Positions 47,336 to 63,594 of a DNA stretch of 64,000 nt are shown piece after piece. Below the pieces are notes generated by a model. It was not told the DNA's origin and ran no database searches. It saw nothing but the letters and a program-made list of their open reading frames with translations. Within the stretch, counting starts at the first letter, position 1. Each line of letters opens with the position of its first letter. The DNA comes from Megachile rotundata (Eukaryota; Arthropoda; Insecta; Hymenoptera; Megachilidae), in NCBI RefSeq assembly GCF_050947335.1, contig NW_027473318.1, positions 4,340,001 through 4,404,000 on the forward strand. Reading direction: 5' to 3'. A program made the position numbers and the translations under genes.

Positions 47336-49614
47336 ATGCAATCACAATCATACAATCACAATCATACCATCACAATCATACAATCACAATCATACAATCA
47401 CAATTATACAATCACAATCATACAATCGCAATCATACAATCACAATCATACAATCTCAATCATACAATCACAAACATACAATCATAATCATACAATTACA
47501 ATCATACATCACAATCATACAATCACAATCATGCAATCACAATCATACAATCACAATCATACAATCACAATCATACAATCACAATCATACAATCACAATC
47601 ATACAATCACAATCATACATTCAAAATCATGCAATCGCAATCATACAATCACAATCATGCAATCACAATCATACAATTATAATCATACAATCACAATCAT
47701 TCAATCACAATCGTACAATCTCAATCGCACAACCACAATCACACAATCACACTCATACAATCACAATCATACAATCACAATCATACAATCGCAATCATAC
47801 AATTACAATATCCCAAATACAATCATACAATCACAATCATACAATCATAATCATACAATCACAATCATACAATCACAATCATACAATCACAATCATACTA
47901 TCACAATCATACAATCACAATCATACAATCACAATCAGACAATCAGAATCATACAATCACAATCATATAATCACAATCATACAATCACAATCATACAATC
48001 ACAATCATACAATCACAATCATACAATCACAATCATACAATCACAATCATACAATCACAATCATACAATCACAATCAGACAATCAGAATCATACAATCAC
48101 AATCATATAATCACAATCATACAATCACAATCATACAATCACAATCATACAATCACAATCATACAATCACAATCATACAATCACAATCATACAATCACAA
48201 TCATACAATCACAATCATACAATCACAAAAATACAATCAGAATCATACAATCACAATCATACAATCGCAATCATACAATCACAATCATACAATCATAATC
48301 ATGCAATCACAATCATACGATCGCAATCATACAATCACAATCATACCATCACAATCATACAATCACAATCATACTATCACAATCATACTATCACAATCAT
48401 ACAATCACAATCATACAATCACAATCATACAACCACAATCATACAATCGCAATCATACATTCAAAATCATGCAATCACAATCATACAATCACAATCATAC
48501 AATCACAATCATGCAATCACAATCATACAATCAGAATCATACAATCACAATCATTCAATAGCAATCGTACAATCACAATCGTACAATCACAATCGCACAA
48601 CCACAATCAGACAATCACACTCATACAATCACAATCATACAATCACAATCATACAATCACAATCATACCATCACAATCATACTTTCACAATCATACAATC
48701 ACAATCATACAATTACAATCATACAATCACAGTCATACAATCACAATCATACAATCACAATCGTACTGTCACAATCATACAATCACAATCATACAATCAC
48801 AATCATACAATCACAATCATACAATCATAATCGTAGAATCACAATCATACAATCACAATCATACAATCACAATCATACAATCGCAAGCATACAATCACAA
48901 TCATACAATCTCAATATTACAATCACAATCATACAATCATAATCATACAATTACAGTCATACATCACAATCATACAATCACAATCATACAATCACAATCA
49001 TACAATCGCAAGCATACAATCACAATCATACAAACTCAATCATACAATCACAATCATACAATCACAATCATACAATCATAATCATACAATTACAATCATA
49101 CATCACAATCATACAATCACAATCATACAATCATAATCGTACAATCACAATCATACAATCACAATCATACAATCACAATCATGCAATCACAATCATACAA
49201 TCAGAATCATACAATCACAATCATTCAATAGCAATCGTACAATCACAATCGTACAATCACAATCGCACAACCACAATCAGACAATCACACTCATACAATC
49301 ACAATCATACAATCACAATCATACAATCACAATCATACCATCACAATCATACTTTCACAATCATACAATCACAATCATACAATCACAATCATACAATCAC
49401 AGTCATACAATCACAATCATACAATCACAATCGTACTGTCACAATCATACAATCACAATCATACAATCACAATCATACAATCACAATCATACAATCATAA
49501 TCGTAGAATCACAATCATACAATCACAATCATACAATCACAATCATACAATCGCAAGCATACAATCACAATCATACAATCTCAATATTACAATCACAATC
49601 ATACAATCATAATC
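47336..49614 (+). repeat. Type C satellite segment
   Basis: Marked by CAGAATC, CATATAATC, CACAGTC, GTACTGTC, CGTAGAATC, CGCAAGC and CAATATTAC units that are rare or absent in type B. A 470-base stretch (about 48,475-48,945) recurs at 49,145-49,615 (offset 670 = 46 x 14 + 2 x 13), with one difference noted near 48,712. The segment as a whole recurs at 59.0-60.7 kb (offset 11,664 at 47,336; 11,636 at 48,301). No gene is visible. Confidence 0.8.
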
Positions 49615-50279
49615 ATGCAATCACAATCATACGATCGCAATCATACAATCACAATCATACCATCACAATCATACAATCACAATCATACAATCTCAATCAT
49701 ACAATCACAATCATACAATCATAATCATACAATTACAATCATACATCACAATCATACAATCACAATCATGCAATCACAATCATACAATAACAATAATACA
49801 ATCACAATCATACAATCACAAAAATACAATCATAATCATACAATCACAATCATACAATCGCAATCATACAATCATAATCATGCAATCACAATCATACGAT
49901 CGCAATCATACAATCACAATCATACAATCACAATCATACAATCACAAAAAAACAATCATAATCATACAATCACAATCATACAATCGCAATCATACAATCA
50001 CAATCATACAATCATAATCATGCAATCACAATCATACGAGCGCAATCATACAATCACAATCATACCATCACAATCATACAATCACAATCATACAATCATA
50101 ATCGTACAATCATAATCATACAATTACAATCATACATCACAATCATACAATCACAATCATACAATCGCAATCATACAATCACAATCATACAATCACAATC
50201 ATACAATCACAATCATACATTCAAAATCATGCAATCACAATCATACAATCACAATCATACCATCACAATCATACAATCA
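49615..50279 (+). repeat. Short type B-like satellite link
   Basis: Begins with a CGATCG cassette and carries AATAACAATAAT (about 49,790), CAAAAATAC, CAAAAAAAC, the degenerate CGAGCG cassette (about 50,036), CATAATCGTAC and ACATTCAAAATC. It looks like a condensed type B module joining type C to the next type A block. No gene is visible. Confidence 0.7.
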
Positions 50280-53009
50280 CAATCATACTTTCACAATCAT
50301 ACAATCACAATCATACAATCACAAAAATACAATCATAATCATACAATCACAATCATACAATCGCAATCATTCAATCACAATCATACAATCATAATCATGC
50401 AATCACAATCATACAATCACAATCATACAATCACAATCGTACAATCACAATCATACAATCGCAATCATACAATTACAATACCCCAAATACAATCTCCCAA
50501 ATACAATCATACAATCACAATCATACAATCACATTCATACAATCACAATCATACAATGACAATCATACAATCACAATCATACAACCACAATCAGACAATC
50601 ACAATCATACAATCACAATCATACAATCACAATTATGCAATCACAATCATACAATCGCATTCATACAATCGCAATCATACAATCATAATCATACAATTAC
50701 AATCATACATCACAATCATACAATCACAATCATGCAATCACAATCATACAATTATAATCATACAATCACAATCATTCAATCACAATCGTACAATCTCAAT
50801 CGCACAGCCACAATCACACAATCACACTCATACAATCACAATCATACAATCACAATCATACAATCACAATCATACAATCGCAATCATACAATTACAATAT
50901 CCCAAATACAATCTCCCAAATACAATCATACAATCACAATCATACAATCACAATCATACAATCACAATCATACAATCACAATCATACAATCACAATCATA
51001 CAACCACAATCAGACAATCGCAAGCATACAATCACAATCATACAATCTCAATCATACAATCACAATCATTCAATCACAATCATACAATCATAATCATACA
51101 ATTACAATCATACATCACAATCATACAATCACAATCACACAATCACAATCATACTTTCACAATCATACTATCACAATCATACAATCACAATCATACAATC
51201 ACAATCATACAATCGCAATCATACAATTACAATATCCCAAATACAATCATACAATCACAATCATACACTCACAATCATACAATCACAATCATACAATCAC
51301 AATCATACAATCACAATCATACAATCACAATCATACAATCACAATCATACAATCACAATCATACAATCACAATCATACTTTCACAATCATACAATCACAA
51401 TCATACAATCACAATCATACAATCACAGTCATACAATCACAGTCATACAATCACAATCATACTATCACAATCATACAATCACAATCATAGAATCACAATC
51501 GTAAATTCACAATCATACAATCACAATCATACAATCACAATCATACAATCACAATCATACAATCACAATCATACAATCACAATCATACAATCACATTCAT
51601 ACAACCGCAAGCATACAATCACAATCATACAATCTCAATCATACAATCACAATCATACAATCATAATCATACAATTACAATCATACATCACAATCATACA
51701 ATCACAATCATACAATCGCAATCATACAATTACAATATCCCAAATACAATCTCCCAAATACAATCATACAATCACAATCATACAATCACAATCATACAAT
51801 CACAATCATACAATCACAATCATACAATCACAATCATACAATCACAATCATACAATCGCATTCATACAATCGCAATCATACAATCACAATCATACAATCG
51901 CAATCATACAATTACAATCTCCCAAATACAATCTCCCAAATACAATCACCCAAATACAATCATACAATCACAATCATACAATCATAATCATACAATCACA
52001 ATCATACAATCACAATCATACAATCACAATCATACTCTCACAATCATACAATCACAATCATACAATCACAAAAATACAATCATAATCATACAATCACAAT
52101 CATACAATCACAATCATACAATCATAATCATACAATTACAATCATACATCACAATCATACAATCACAATCATACAATCGCAATCATACAATCACAATCAT
52201 ACAATCGCAATCATACAATTACAATCTCCCAAATACAATCTCCCAAATACAATCTCCCAGATACAATCATACAATGACAATCATACAATCACAATCATAC
52301 AATCATAGTCATACAATTACAATCATACATCAGAATCATACAATCACAATCATACAATCGCAATCATACAATCACAATCATACAATCGCAATCATACAAT
52401 TACAATCTCCCAAATACAATCTCCCGAATACAATCTCCCAAATACAATCATACAATCACAATCATACAATCACAATCATACTATCACAATCATACAATCA
52501 CAATCATACAATCACAATCATACAATCACAATCATACAATCACAATCATACAATCACAATCATACAATCGCATTCATACAATCGCAATCATACAATCACA
52601 ATCATACAATCGCAATCATACAATTACAATCTCCCAAATACAATCTCCCAAATACAATCACCCAAATACAATCATACAATCACAATCATACAATCATAAT
52701 CATACAATCACAATCATACAATCACAATCATACAATCACAATCATACTATCACAATAATACAATCACAATCATACAATCACAATCAGACAATCACAATCA
52801 TACAATCACAATCATACAATCACAATCATACAATCACAATCATACAATCACAATCATACAATCACAATCATACAATCACAATCATACAATCACAATCATA
52901 CAATCACAATCATACAATCACAATCATACAATCACAAAAATACAATCATAATCATACAATCACAATCATACAATCGCAATCATACAATCACAATCATACA
53001 ATCATAATC
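50280..53009 (+). repeat. Type A satellite block, second occurrence
   Basis: Matches 30.3-33.1 kb at offset near 19,985: CGCACAGCC at 50,788 against 30,803 and CAATGAC at 52,274 against 32,289. An intermediate 28-base shift appears near the CGTAAATTC unit (51,501 against 31,488). It also resembles 1.9-3.6 kb and 23.2-25.1 kb. No gene is visible. Confidence 0.8.
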
Positions 53010-56000
53010 ATGCAATCACAATCATACGATCGCAATCATACAATCACAATCATACCATCACAATCATACAATCACAATCATACAATCATAATCATACAAT
53101 TACAATCATACATCACAATCATACAATCACAATCATACAATCGCAATCATACAATCACAATCATACAATCACAATCATACAATCACAATCATACAATCAC
53201 AATCATACAACCACAATCAGACAATCACAATCATATAATCACAATCATACAATCACAATTATGCAATCACAATCATACAATCGCATTCATACAATCGCAA
53301 TCATACAATCACAATCATACAATCATGATCATACAATCACAATCATACGATCGCAATCATACAATCACAATCATACCATCACAATCATACAATCACAATC
53401 ATACAATCATAATCATACAATTACAATCATACATCACAATCATACAATTACAATCATACATCACAATCATACAATCACAATCATACAATCGCAATCATAC
53501 AATCACAATCATACAACCACAATCATACAATCACAATCATACAATCACAATCATACAATCACAATCATACAATCACAATTATGCAATCACAATCATACAA
53601 TCGCATTCATACAATCGCAATCATACAATCACAATCATACAATCACAATCATACAATCACAATCATACAATCACAATCATAAAATCACAAAAATACAATC
53701 ATAAACATACAATCACAATCATACAATCGCAATCATACAATCACAATCATACAATCACAATTATGCAATCACAATCATACAATCGCATTCATACAATCAC
53801 AATCATACAATCACAATCATACAATCACAATCATACAATCACAATCATACAATCACAATCATACAATCACAATCATACAATCATAATCATACAATTACAA
53901 TCATACATCACAATCATACAATCACAATCATACAATCGCAATCATACAATCACAATCATACAATCGCAATCATACAATTACAATCTCCCAAATACAATCT
54001 CCCAAATACAATCTCCCAAATACAATCATACAATCACAATCATACAATCACAATCATACAATCACAATCATATAATCACAATCATACTATCACAATCATG
54101 CAATCACAATCATACAATTATAATCATACAATCACAATCATTCAATCACAATCGTACAATCTCAATCGCACAACCACAATCACACAATCACACTCATACA
54201 ATCACAATCATACAATCACAATCATACAATCACAAAAATACAATCATAATCATACAATCACAATCATACAATCGCAATCATACAATCACAATCATACAAT
54301 CATAATCATGCAATCACAATCATACGATCGCAATCATACAATCACAATCATACCATCACAATCATACAATCACAATCATACAATCTCAATCATACAATCA
54401 CAATCATACAATCATAATCATACAATTACAATCATACATCACAATCATACAATCACAATCATGCAATCACAATCATACAATAAGAATAATACAATCACAA
54501 TCATACAATCACAATCATACAATCACAATCATACAATCACAATCATACAATCACAATCATACAATCACAATCATACAATCACAATCATACATTCAAAATC
54601 ATGCAATCGCAATCATACAATCACAATCATACAATCACAATCATACAATCACAATCATACAATCACAATCATACAATCACAATCATACAATCACAATCAT
54701 ACAATCACAAAAAAACAATCATAATCATACAATCACAATCATACAATCGCAATCATACAATCACAATCATACAATCATAATCATGCAATCACAATCATAC
54801 GATCGCAATCATACAATCACAATCATACCATCACAATCATACAATCACAATCATACAATCATAATCGTACAATCATAATCATACAATTACAATCATACAT
54901 CACAATCATACAATCACAATCATACAATCGCAATCATACAATCACAATCATACAATCACAATCATACAATCACAATCATACATTCAAAATCATGCAATCA
55001 CAATCATACAATCACAATCATACCATCACAATCATACAATCACAATCATACAATCACAATCATACAATCACAATCATACAATCGCAATCATACAATCGCA
55101 ATCATACAATTACAATCCCCCAAATACAATCTCCCAAATACAATCTCCCAGATACAATCATACAATGACAATCATACAATCACAATCATACAATCATAGT
55201 CATACAATTACAATCATACATCAGAATCATACAATCACAATCATACAATCGCAATCATACAATCACAATCATACAATCGCAATCATACAATTACAATCTC
55301 CCAAATACAATCTCCCGAATACAATCTCCCAAATACAATCATACAATCACAATCATACAATCACAATCATACTATCACAATCATACAATCACAATCATAC
55401 AATCACAATCATACAATCACAATCATACAATCACAATCATACAATCACAATCATACAATCACAATCATACAATCGCATTCATACAATCGCAATCATACAA
55501 TCACAATCATACAATCGCAATCATACAATTACAATCTCCCAAATACAATCTCCCAAATACAATCACCCAAATACAATCATACAATCACAATCATACAATC
55601 ATAATCATACAATCACAATCATACAATCACAATCATACAATCACAATCATACTATCACAATAATACAATCACAATCATACAATCACAATCAGACAATCAC
55701 AATCATACAATCACAATCATACAATCACAATCATACAATCACAATCATACAATCACAATCATACAATCACAATCATACAATCACAATCATACAATCACAA
55801 TCATACAATCACAATCATACAATCACAATCATACAATCACAATCATACAATCACAATCATACAATCACAATCATACAATCACAAAAATACAATCATAATC
55901 ATACAATCACAATCATACAATCGCAATCATACAATCACAATCATACAATCATAATCATGCAATCACAATCATACGATCGCAATCATACAATCACAATCAT

Positions 56001-56884
56001 ACCATCACAATCATACAATCACAATCATACAATCATAATCATACAATTACAGTCATACATCACAATCATACAATCACAATCATACAATCGCAATCATACA
56101 ATCACAATCATACAATCACAATCATACAATCACAATCATACAATCACAATCATACAACCACAATCAGACAATCACAATCATATAATCACAATCATACAAT
56201 CACAATTATGCAATCACAATCATACAATCGCATTCATACAATCGCAATCATACAATCACAATCATACAATCATGATCATACAATCACAATCATACGATCG
56301 CAATCATACAATCACAATCATACCATCACAATCATACAATCACAATCATACAATCATAATCATACAATTACAATCATACATCACAATCATACAATTACAA
56401 TCATACATCACAAACATACAATCACAATCATACAATCGCAATCATACAATCACAATCATACAATCGCAATCATACAATTACAATCTCCCAAATACAATCT
56501 CCCAAATACAATCTCCCAACTACAATCTCCCAAATACAATCATACAATCACAATCATACAATCACAATCATACAATCATAATCATACAATTACAATCATA
56601 CATCACAATCATACAATCACAATCATACAATCGCAATCATACAATCACAATCATACAATCGCAGTCATACAATTACAATCTCCCAAATACAATCTCCCAA
56701 ATACAATCTCCCAAATACAATCATACAATCACAATCATACAATCACAATCATACAATCACAATCATATAATCACAATCATACTATCACAATCATACAATC
56801 ACAATCATACAATCACAATCATACAATCACAATCATACAATCACAATCATACAATCACAATCATACAATCACAATCATACAATC
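53010..56884 (+). repeat. Type B satellite block, second occurrence
   Basis: The first part matches 33,107 onward (offset 19,903); from 55,165 it matches 41,629 onward (offset 13,536, then 13,578 at 56,208). About 6.4 kb corresponding to the repeated type B copies is therefore missing. Region 53.5-53.9 kb has a local rearrangement with extra CAATTATGC/CGCATTC pairs and CATAAACATAC. A variant AATAAGAATAAT lies near 54,479. A run of about 13 consensus units precedes CAAAAATAC near 55,880. No gene is visible. Confidence 0.75.
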
Positions 56885-58071
56885 ACAATCATACATTCAA
56901 AATCATGCAATCACAATCATACAACCACAATCATTGAATCACAATCATACAATTATAATCATACAATCACAATCATTCAATCACAATCGTACAATCTCAA
57001 TCGCACAACCACAATCACACAATCACACTCATACAATCACAATCATACAATCACAATCATACAATCACAAAAATACAATCATAATCATACAATCACAATC
57101 ATACAATCGCAATCATACAATCACAATCATACAATCATAATCATGCAATCACAATCATACGATCGCAATCATACAATCACAATCATACCATCACAATCAT
57201 ACAATCACAATCATACAATCTCAATCATACAATCACAATCATACAATCATAATCATACAATTACAATCATACATCACAATCATACAATCACAATCATGCA
57301 ATCACAATCATACAATAACAATAATACAATCACAATCATACAATCACAATCATACAATCACAATCATACAATCACAATCATACAATCACAATCATACAAT
57401 CACAATCATACAATCACAATCATACATTCAAAATCATGCAATCGCAATCATACAATCACAATCATACAATCACAATCATACAATCACAATCATACAATCA
57501 CAATCATACAATCACAATCATACAATCACAAAAAAACAATCATAATCATACAATCACAATCATACAATCGCAATCATACAATCACAATCATACAATCATA
57601 ATCATGCAATCACAATCATACGATCGCAATCATACAATCACAATCATACCATCACAATCATACAATCACAATCATACAATCATAATCGTACAATCATAAT
57701 CATACAATTACAATCATACATCACAATCATACAATCACAATCATACAATCGCAATCATACAATCACAATCATACAATCACAATCATACAATCACAATCAT
57801 ACATTCAAAATCATGCAATCACAATCATACAATCACAATCATACCATCACAATCATACAATCACAATCATACAATCACAATCATACAATCACAATCATAC
57901 AATCGCAATCATACAATCACAATCATACAATCTCAATCATACAATCACAAACATACAATCATAATCATACAATTACAATCATACATCACAATCATACAAT
58001 CACAATCATGCAATCACAATCATACAATCACAATCATACAATCACAATCATACAATCACAATCATACAATC
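56885..58071 (+). repeat. 1,187-bp tandem duplication, copy 1
   Basis: Markers at 56,989, 57,436 and 57,813 recur exactly 1,187 bases later (58,176, 58,623, 59,000). It contains three 13-base units, and 82 x 14 + 3 x 13 = 1,187. One difference: CATTGAATC near 56,934 where copy 2 has CATGCAATC. Edges are approximate. Confidence 0.8.
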
Positions 58072-59258
58072 ACAATCATACATTCAAAATCATGCAATCA
58101 CAATCATACAACCACAATCATGCAATCACAATCATACAATTATAATCATACAATCACAATCATTCAATCACAATCGTACAATCTCAATCGCACAACCACA
58201 ATCACACAATCACACTCATACAATCACAATCATACAATCACAATCATACAATCACAAAAATACAATCATAATCATACAATCACAATCATACAATCGCAAT
58301 CATACAATCACAATCATACAATCATAATCATGCAATCACAATCATACGATCGCAATCATACAATCACAATCATACCATCACAATCATACAATCACAATCA
58401 TACAATCTCAATCATACAATCACAATCATACAATCATAATCATACAATTACAATCATACATCACAATCATACAATCACAATCATGCAATCACAATCATAC
58501 AATAACAATAATACAATCACAATCATACAATCACAATCATACAATCACAATCATACAATCACAATCATACAATCACAATCATACAATCACAATCATACAA
58601 TCACAATCATACATTCAAAATCATGCAATCGCAATCATACAATCACAATCATACAATCACAATCATACAATCACAATCATACAATCACAATCATACAATC
58701 ACAATCATACAATCACAAAAAAACAATCATAATCATACAATCACAATCATACAATCGCAATCATACAATCACAATCATACAATCATAATCATGCAATCAC
58801 AATCATACGATCGCAATCATACAATCACAATCATACCATCACAATCATACAATCACAATCATACAATCATAATCGTACAATCATAATCATACAATTACAA
58901 TCATACATCACAATCATACAATCACAATCATACAATCGCAATCATACAATCACAATCATACAATCACAATCATACAATCACAATCATACATTCAAAATCA
59001 TGCAATCACAATCATACAATCACAATCATACCATCACAATCATACAATCACAATCATACAATCACAATCATACAATCACAATCATACAATCGCAATCATA
59101 CAATCACAATCATACAATCTCAATCATACAATCACAAACATACAATCATAATCATACAATTACAATCATACATCACAATCATACAATCACAATCATGCAA
59201 TCACAATCATACAATCACAATCATACAATCACAATCATACAATCACAATCATACAATC
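58072..59258 (+). repeat. 1,187-bp tandem duplication, copy 2
   Basis: Second copy, directly adjoining the first. Its right part overlaps the start of the later 2,460-base duplication, and divergence from copy 1 begins just before the ACATTCAAAATC unit near 59,281. The overlap implies that the 1,187-base event came before the 2,460-base one. Confidence 0.8.
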
Positions 59259-61134
59259 ACAATCATACAATCACAATCATACATTCAAAATCATGCAATC
59301 GCAATCATACAATCACAATCATGCAATCACAATCATACAATTATAATCATACAATCACAATCATTCAATCACAATCGTACAATCTCAATCGCACAACCAC
59401 AATCACACAATCACACTCATACAATCACAGTCATACAATCACAATCATACAATCGCAATCATACAATTACAATATCCCAAATACAATCATACAATCACAA
59501 TCATACAATCATAATCATACAATCACAATCATACAATCACAATCATACAATCACAATCATACTATCACAATCATACAATCACAATCATACAATCACAATC
59601 AGACAATCAGAATCATACAATCACAATCATATAATCACAATCATACAATCACAATCATACAATCACAATCATACAATCACAATCATACAATCACAATCAT
59701 ACAATCACAATCATACAATCACAATCATACAATCACAATCAGACAATCAGAATCATACAATCACAATCATATAATCACAATCATACAATCACAATCATAC
59801 AATCACAATCATACAATCACAATCATACAATCACAATCATACAATCACAATCATACAATCACAAAAATACAATCATAATCATACAATCACAATCATACAA
59901 TCGCAATCATACAATCACAATCATACAATCATAATCATGCAATCACAATCATACGATCGCAATCATACAATCACAATCATACCATCACAATCATACAATC
60001 ACAATCATACTATCACAATCATACTATCACAATCATACAATCACAATCATACAATCACAATCATACAACCACAATCATACAATCGCAATCATACATTCAA
60101 AATCATGCAATCACAATCATACAATCACAATCATGCAATCACAATCATACAATCAGAATCATACAATCACAATCATTCAATAACAATCGTACAATCACAA
60201 TCGTACAATCACAATCGCACAACCACAATCAGACAATCACACTCATACAATCACAATCATACAATCACAATCATACAATCACAATCATACCATCACAATC
60301 ATACTTTCACAATCATACAATCACAATCATACAATCACAATCATACAATCACAGTCATACAATCACAATCATACAATCACAATCGTACTGTCACAATCAT
60401 ACAATCACAATCATACAATCACAATCATACAATCACAATCATACAATCATAATCGTAGAATCACAATCATACAATCACAATCATACAATCACAATCATAC
60501 AATCGCAAGCATACAATCACAATCATACAATCTCAATATTACAATCACAATCATACAATCATAATCATACAATTACAGTCATACATCACAATCATACAAT
60601 CACAATCATACAATCACAATCATACAATCGCAAGCATACAATCACAATCATACAAACTCAATCATACAATCACAATCATACAATCACAATCATACAATCA
60701 TAATCATACAATTACAATCATACATCACAATCATACAATCACAATCATACAATCACAATCATACAATCACAATCATACTTTCACAATCATACTATCACAA
60801 TCATACAATCACAATCATACAATCACAATCATACAATCGCAATCATACAATTACAATATCCCAAATACAATCATACAATCACAATCATACAATCACAATC
60901 ATACAATCATAATCGTACAATCACAATCATACAATCACAATCATACAATCACAATCATACAATCACAGTCATACAATCACAGTCATACAATCACAATCAT
61001 ACTATCACAATCATACAATCACAATCATAGAATCACAATCGTAAATTCACAATCATACAATCACAATCATACAATCACAATCATACAATCACAATCATAC
61101 AATCACAATCATACAATCACAATCATACAATCAA
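58675..61134 (+). repeat. 2,460-bp tandem duplication, copy 1
   Basis: Aligned line by line against 61,135-63,594, every base is the same; identity continues to 61,177 / 63,637, giving 2,503 identical bases at offset 2,460. The block holds the type C modules and a CGATCG cassette. It has four 13-base units, and 172 x 14 + 4 x 13 = 2,460. The left limit is the mismatch at 58,674 / 61,134 (C against A). Confidence 0.93.
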
Positions 61135-63594
61135 AATCATACAATCACAATCATACAATCACAATCATACAATCACAAAAAAACAATCATAATCATACAA
61201 TCACAATCATACAATCGCAATCATACAATCACAATCATACAATCATAATCATGCAATCACAATCATACGATCGCAATCATACAATCACAATCATACCATC
61301 ACAATCATACAATCACAATCATACAATCATAATCGTACAATCATAATCATACAATTACAATCATACATCACAATCATACAATCACAATCATACAATCGCA
61401 ATCATACAATCACAATCATACAATCACAATCATACAATCACAATCATACATTCAAAATCATGCAATCACAATCATACAATCACAATCATACCATCACAAT
61501 CATACAATCACAATCATACAATCACAATCATACAATCACAATCATACAATCGCAATCATACAATCACAATCATACAATCTCAATCATACAATCACAAACA
61601 TACAATCATAATCATACAATTACAATCATACATCACAATCATACAATCACAATCATGCAATCACAATCATACAATCACAATCATACAATCACAATCATAC
61701 AATCACAATCATACAATCACAATCATACAATCACAATCATACATTCAAAATCATGCAATCGCAATCATACAATCACAATCATGCAATCACAATCATACAA
61801 TTATAATCATACAATCACAATCATTCAATCACAATCGTACAATCTCAATCGCACAACCACAATCACACAATCACACTCATACAATCACAGTCATACAATC
61901 ACAATCATACAATCGCAATCATACAATTACAATATCCCAAATACAATCATACAATCACAATCATACAATCATAATCATACAATCACAATCATACAATCAC
62001 AATCATACAATCACAATCATACTATCACAATCATACAATCACAATCATACAATCACAATCAGACAATCAGAATCATACAATCACAATCATATAATCACAA
62101 TCATACAATCACAATCATACAATCACAATCATACAATCACAATCATACAATCACAATCATACAATCACAATCATACAATCACAATCATACAATCACAATC
62201 AGACAATCAGAATCATACAATCACAATCATATAATCACAATCATACAATCACAATCATACAATCACAATCATACAATCACAATCATACAATCACAATCAT
62301 ACAATCACAATCATACAATCACAAAAATACAATCATAATCATACAATCACAATCATACAATCGCAATCATACAATCACAATCATACAATCATAATCATGC
62401 AATCACAATCATACGATCGCAATCATACAATCACAATCATACCATCACAATCATACAATCACAATCATACTATCACAATCATACTATCACAATCATACAA
62501 TCACAATCATACAATCACAATCATACAACCACAATCATACAATCGCAATCATACATTCAAAATCATGCAATCACAATCATACAATCACAATCATGCAATC
62601 ACAATCATACAATCAGAATCATACAATCACAATCATTCAATAACAATCGTACAATCACAATCGTACAATCACAATCGCACAACCACAATCAGACAATCAC
62701 ACTCATACAATCACAATCATACAATCACAATCATACAATCACAATCATACCATCACAATCATACTTTCACAATCATACAATCACAATCATACAATCACAA
62801 TCATACAATCACAGTCATACAATCACAATCATACAATCACAATCGTACTGTCACAATCATACAATCACAATCATACAATCACAATCATACAATCACAATC
62901 ATACAATCATAATCGTAGAATCACAATCATACAATCACAATCATACAATCACAATCATACAATCGCAAGCATACAATCACAATCATACAATCTCAATATT
63001 ACAATCACAATCATACAATCATAATCATACAATTACAGTCATACATCACAATCATACAATCACAATCATACAATCACAATCATACAATCGCAAGCATACA
63101 ATCACAATCATACAAACTCAATCATACAATCACAATCATACAATCACAATCATACAATCATAATCATACAATTACAATCATACATCACAATCATACAATC
63201 ACAATCATACAATCACAATCATACAATCACAATCATACTTTCACAATCATACTATCACAATCATACAATCACAATCATACAATCACAATCATACAATCGC
63301 AATCATACAATTACAATATCCCAAATACAATCATACAATCACAATCATACAATCACAATCATACAATCATAATCGTACAATCACAATCATACAATCACAA
63401 TCATACAATCACAATCATACAATCACAGTCATACAATCACAGTCATACAATCACAATCATACTATCACAATCATACAATCACAATCATAGAATCACAATC
63501 GTAAATTCACAATCATACAATCACAATCATACAATCACAATCATACAATCACAATCATACAATCACAATCATACAATCACAATCATACAATCAA
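61135..63594 (+). repeat. 2,460-bp tandem duplication, copy 2
   Basis: Identical partner of 58,675-61,134. The first mismatch on the right is at 63,638, where the sequence turns to CATTCATAC while copy 1 continues into CAAAAAAAC. Zero divergence indicates a very recent duplication, gene conversion, or possibly an assembly duplication. Confidence 0.93.

Noticed and set aside
53..62912. Dozens of long + strand ORFs (up to 1,274 codons) rich in QSQSYNHNHTITII
   Set aside because: They are forced by the repeat: 42 bases give the same 14-residue cycle in all three + frames, overlapping frames encode the same peptide, starts arise only at CATGCAATC or CAATGAC variants and stops mainly at CATAATC units. 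There is no domain, signal peptide, promoter or codon pattern.
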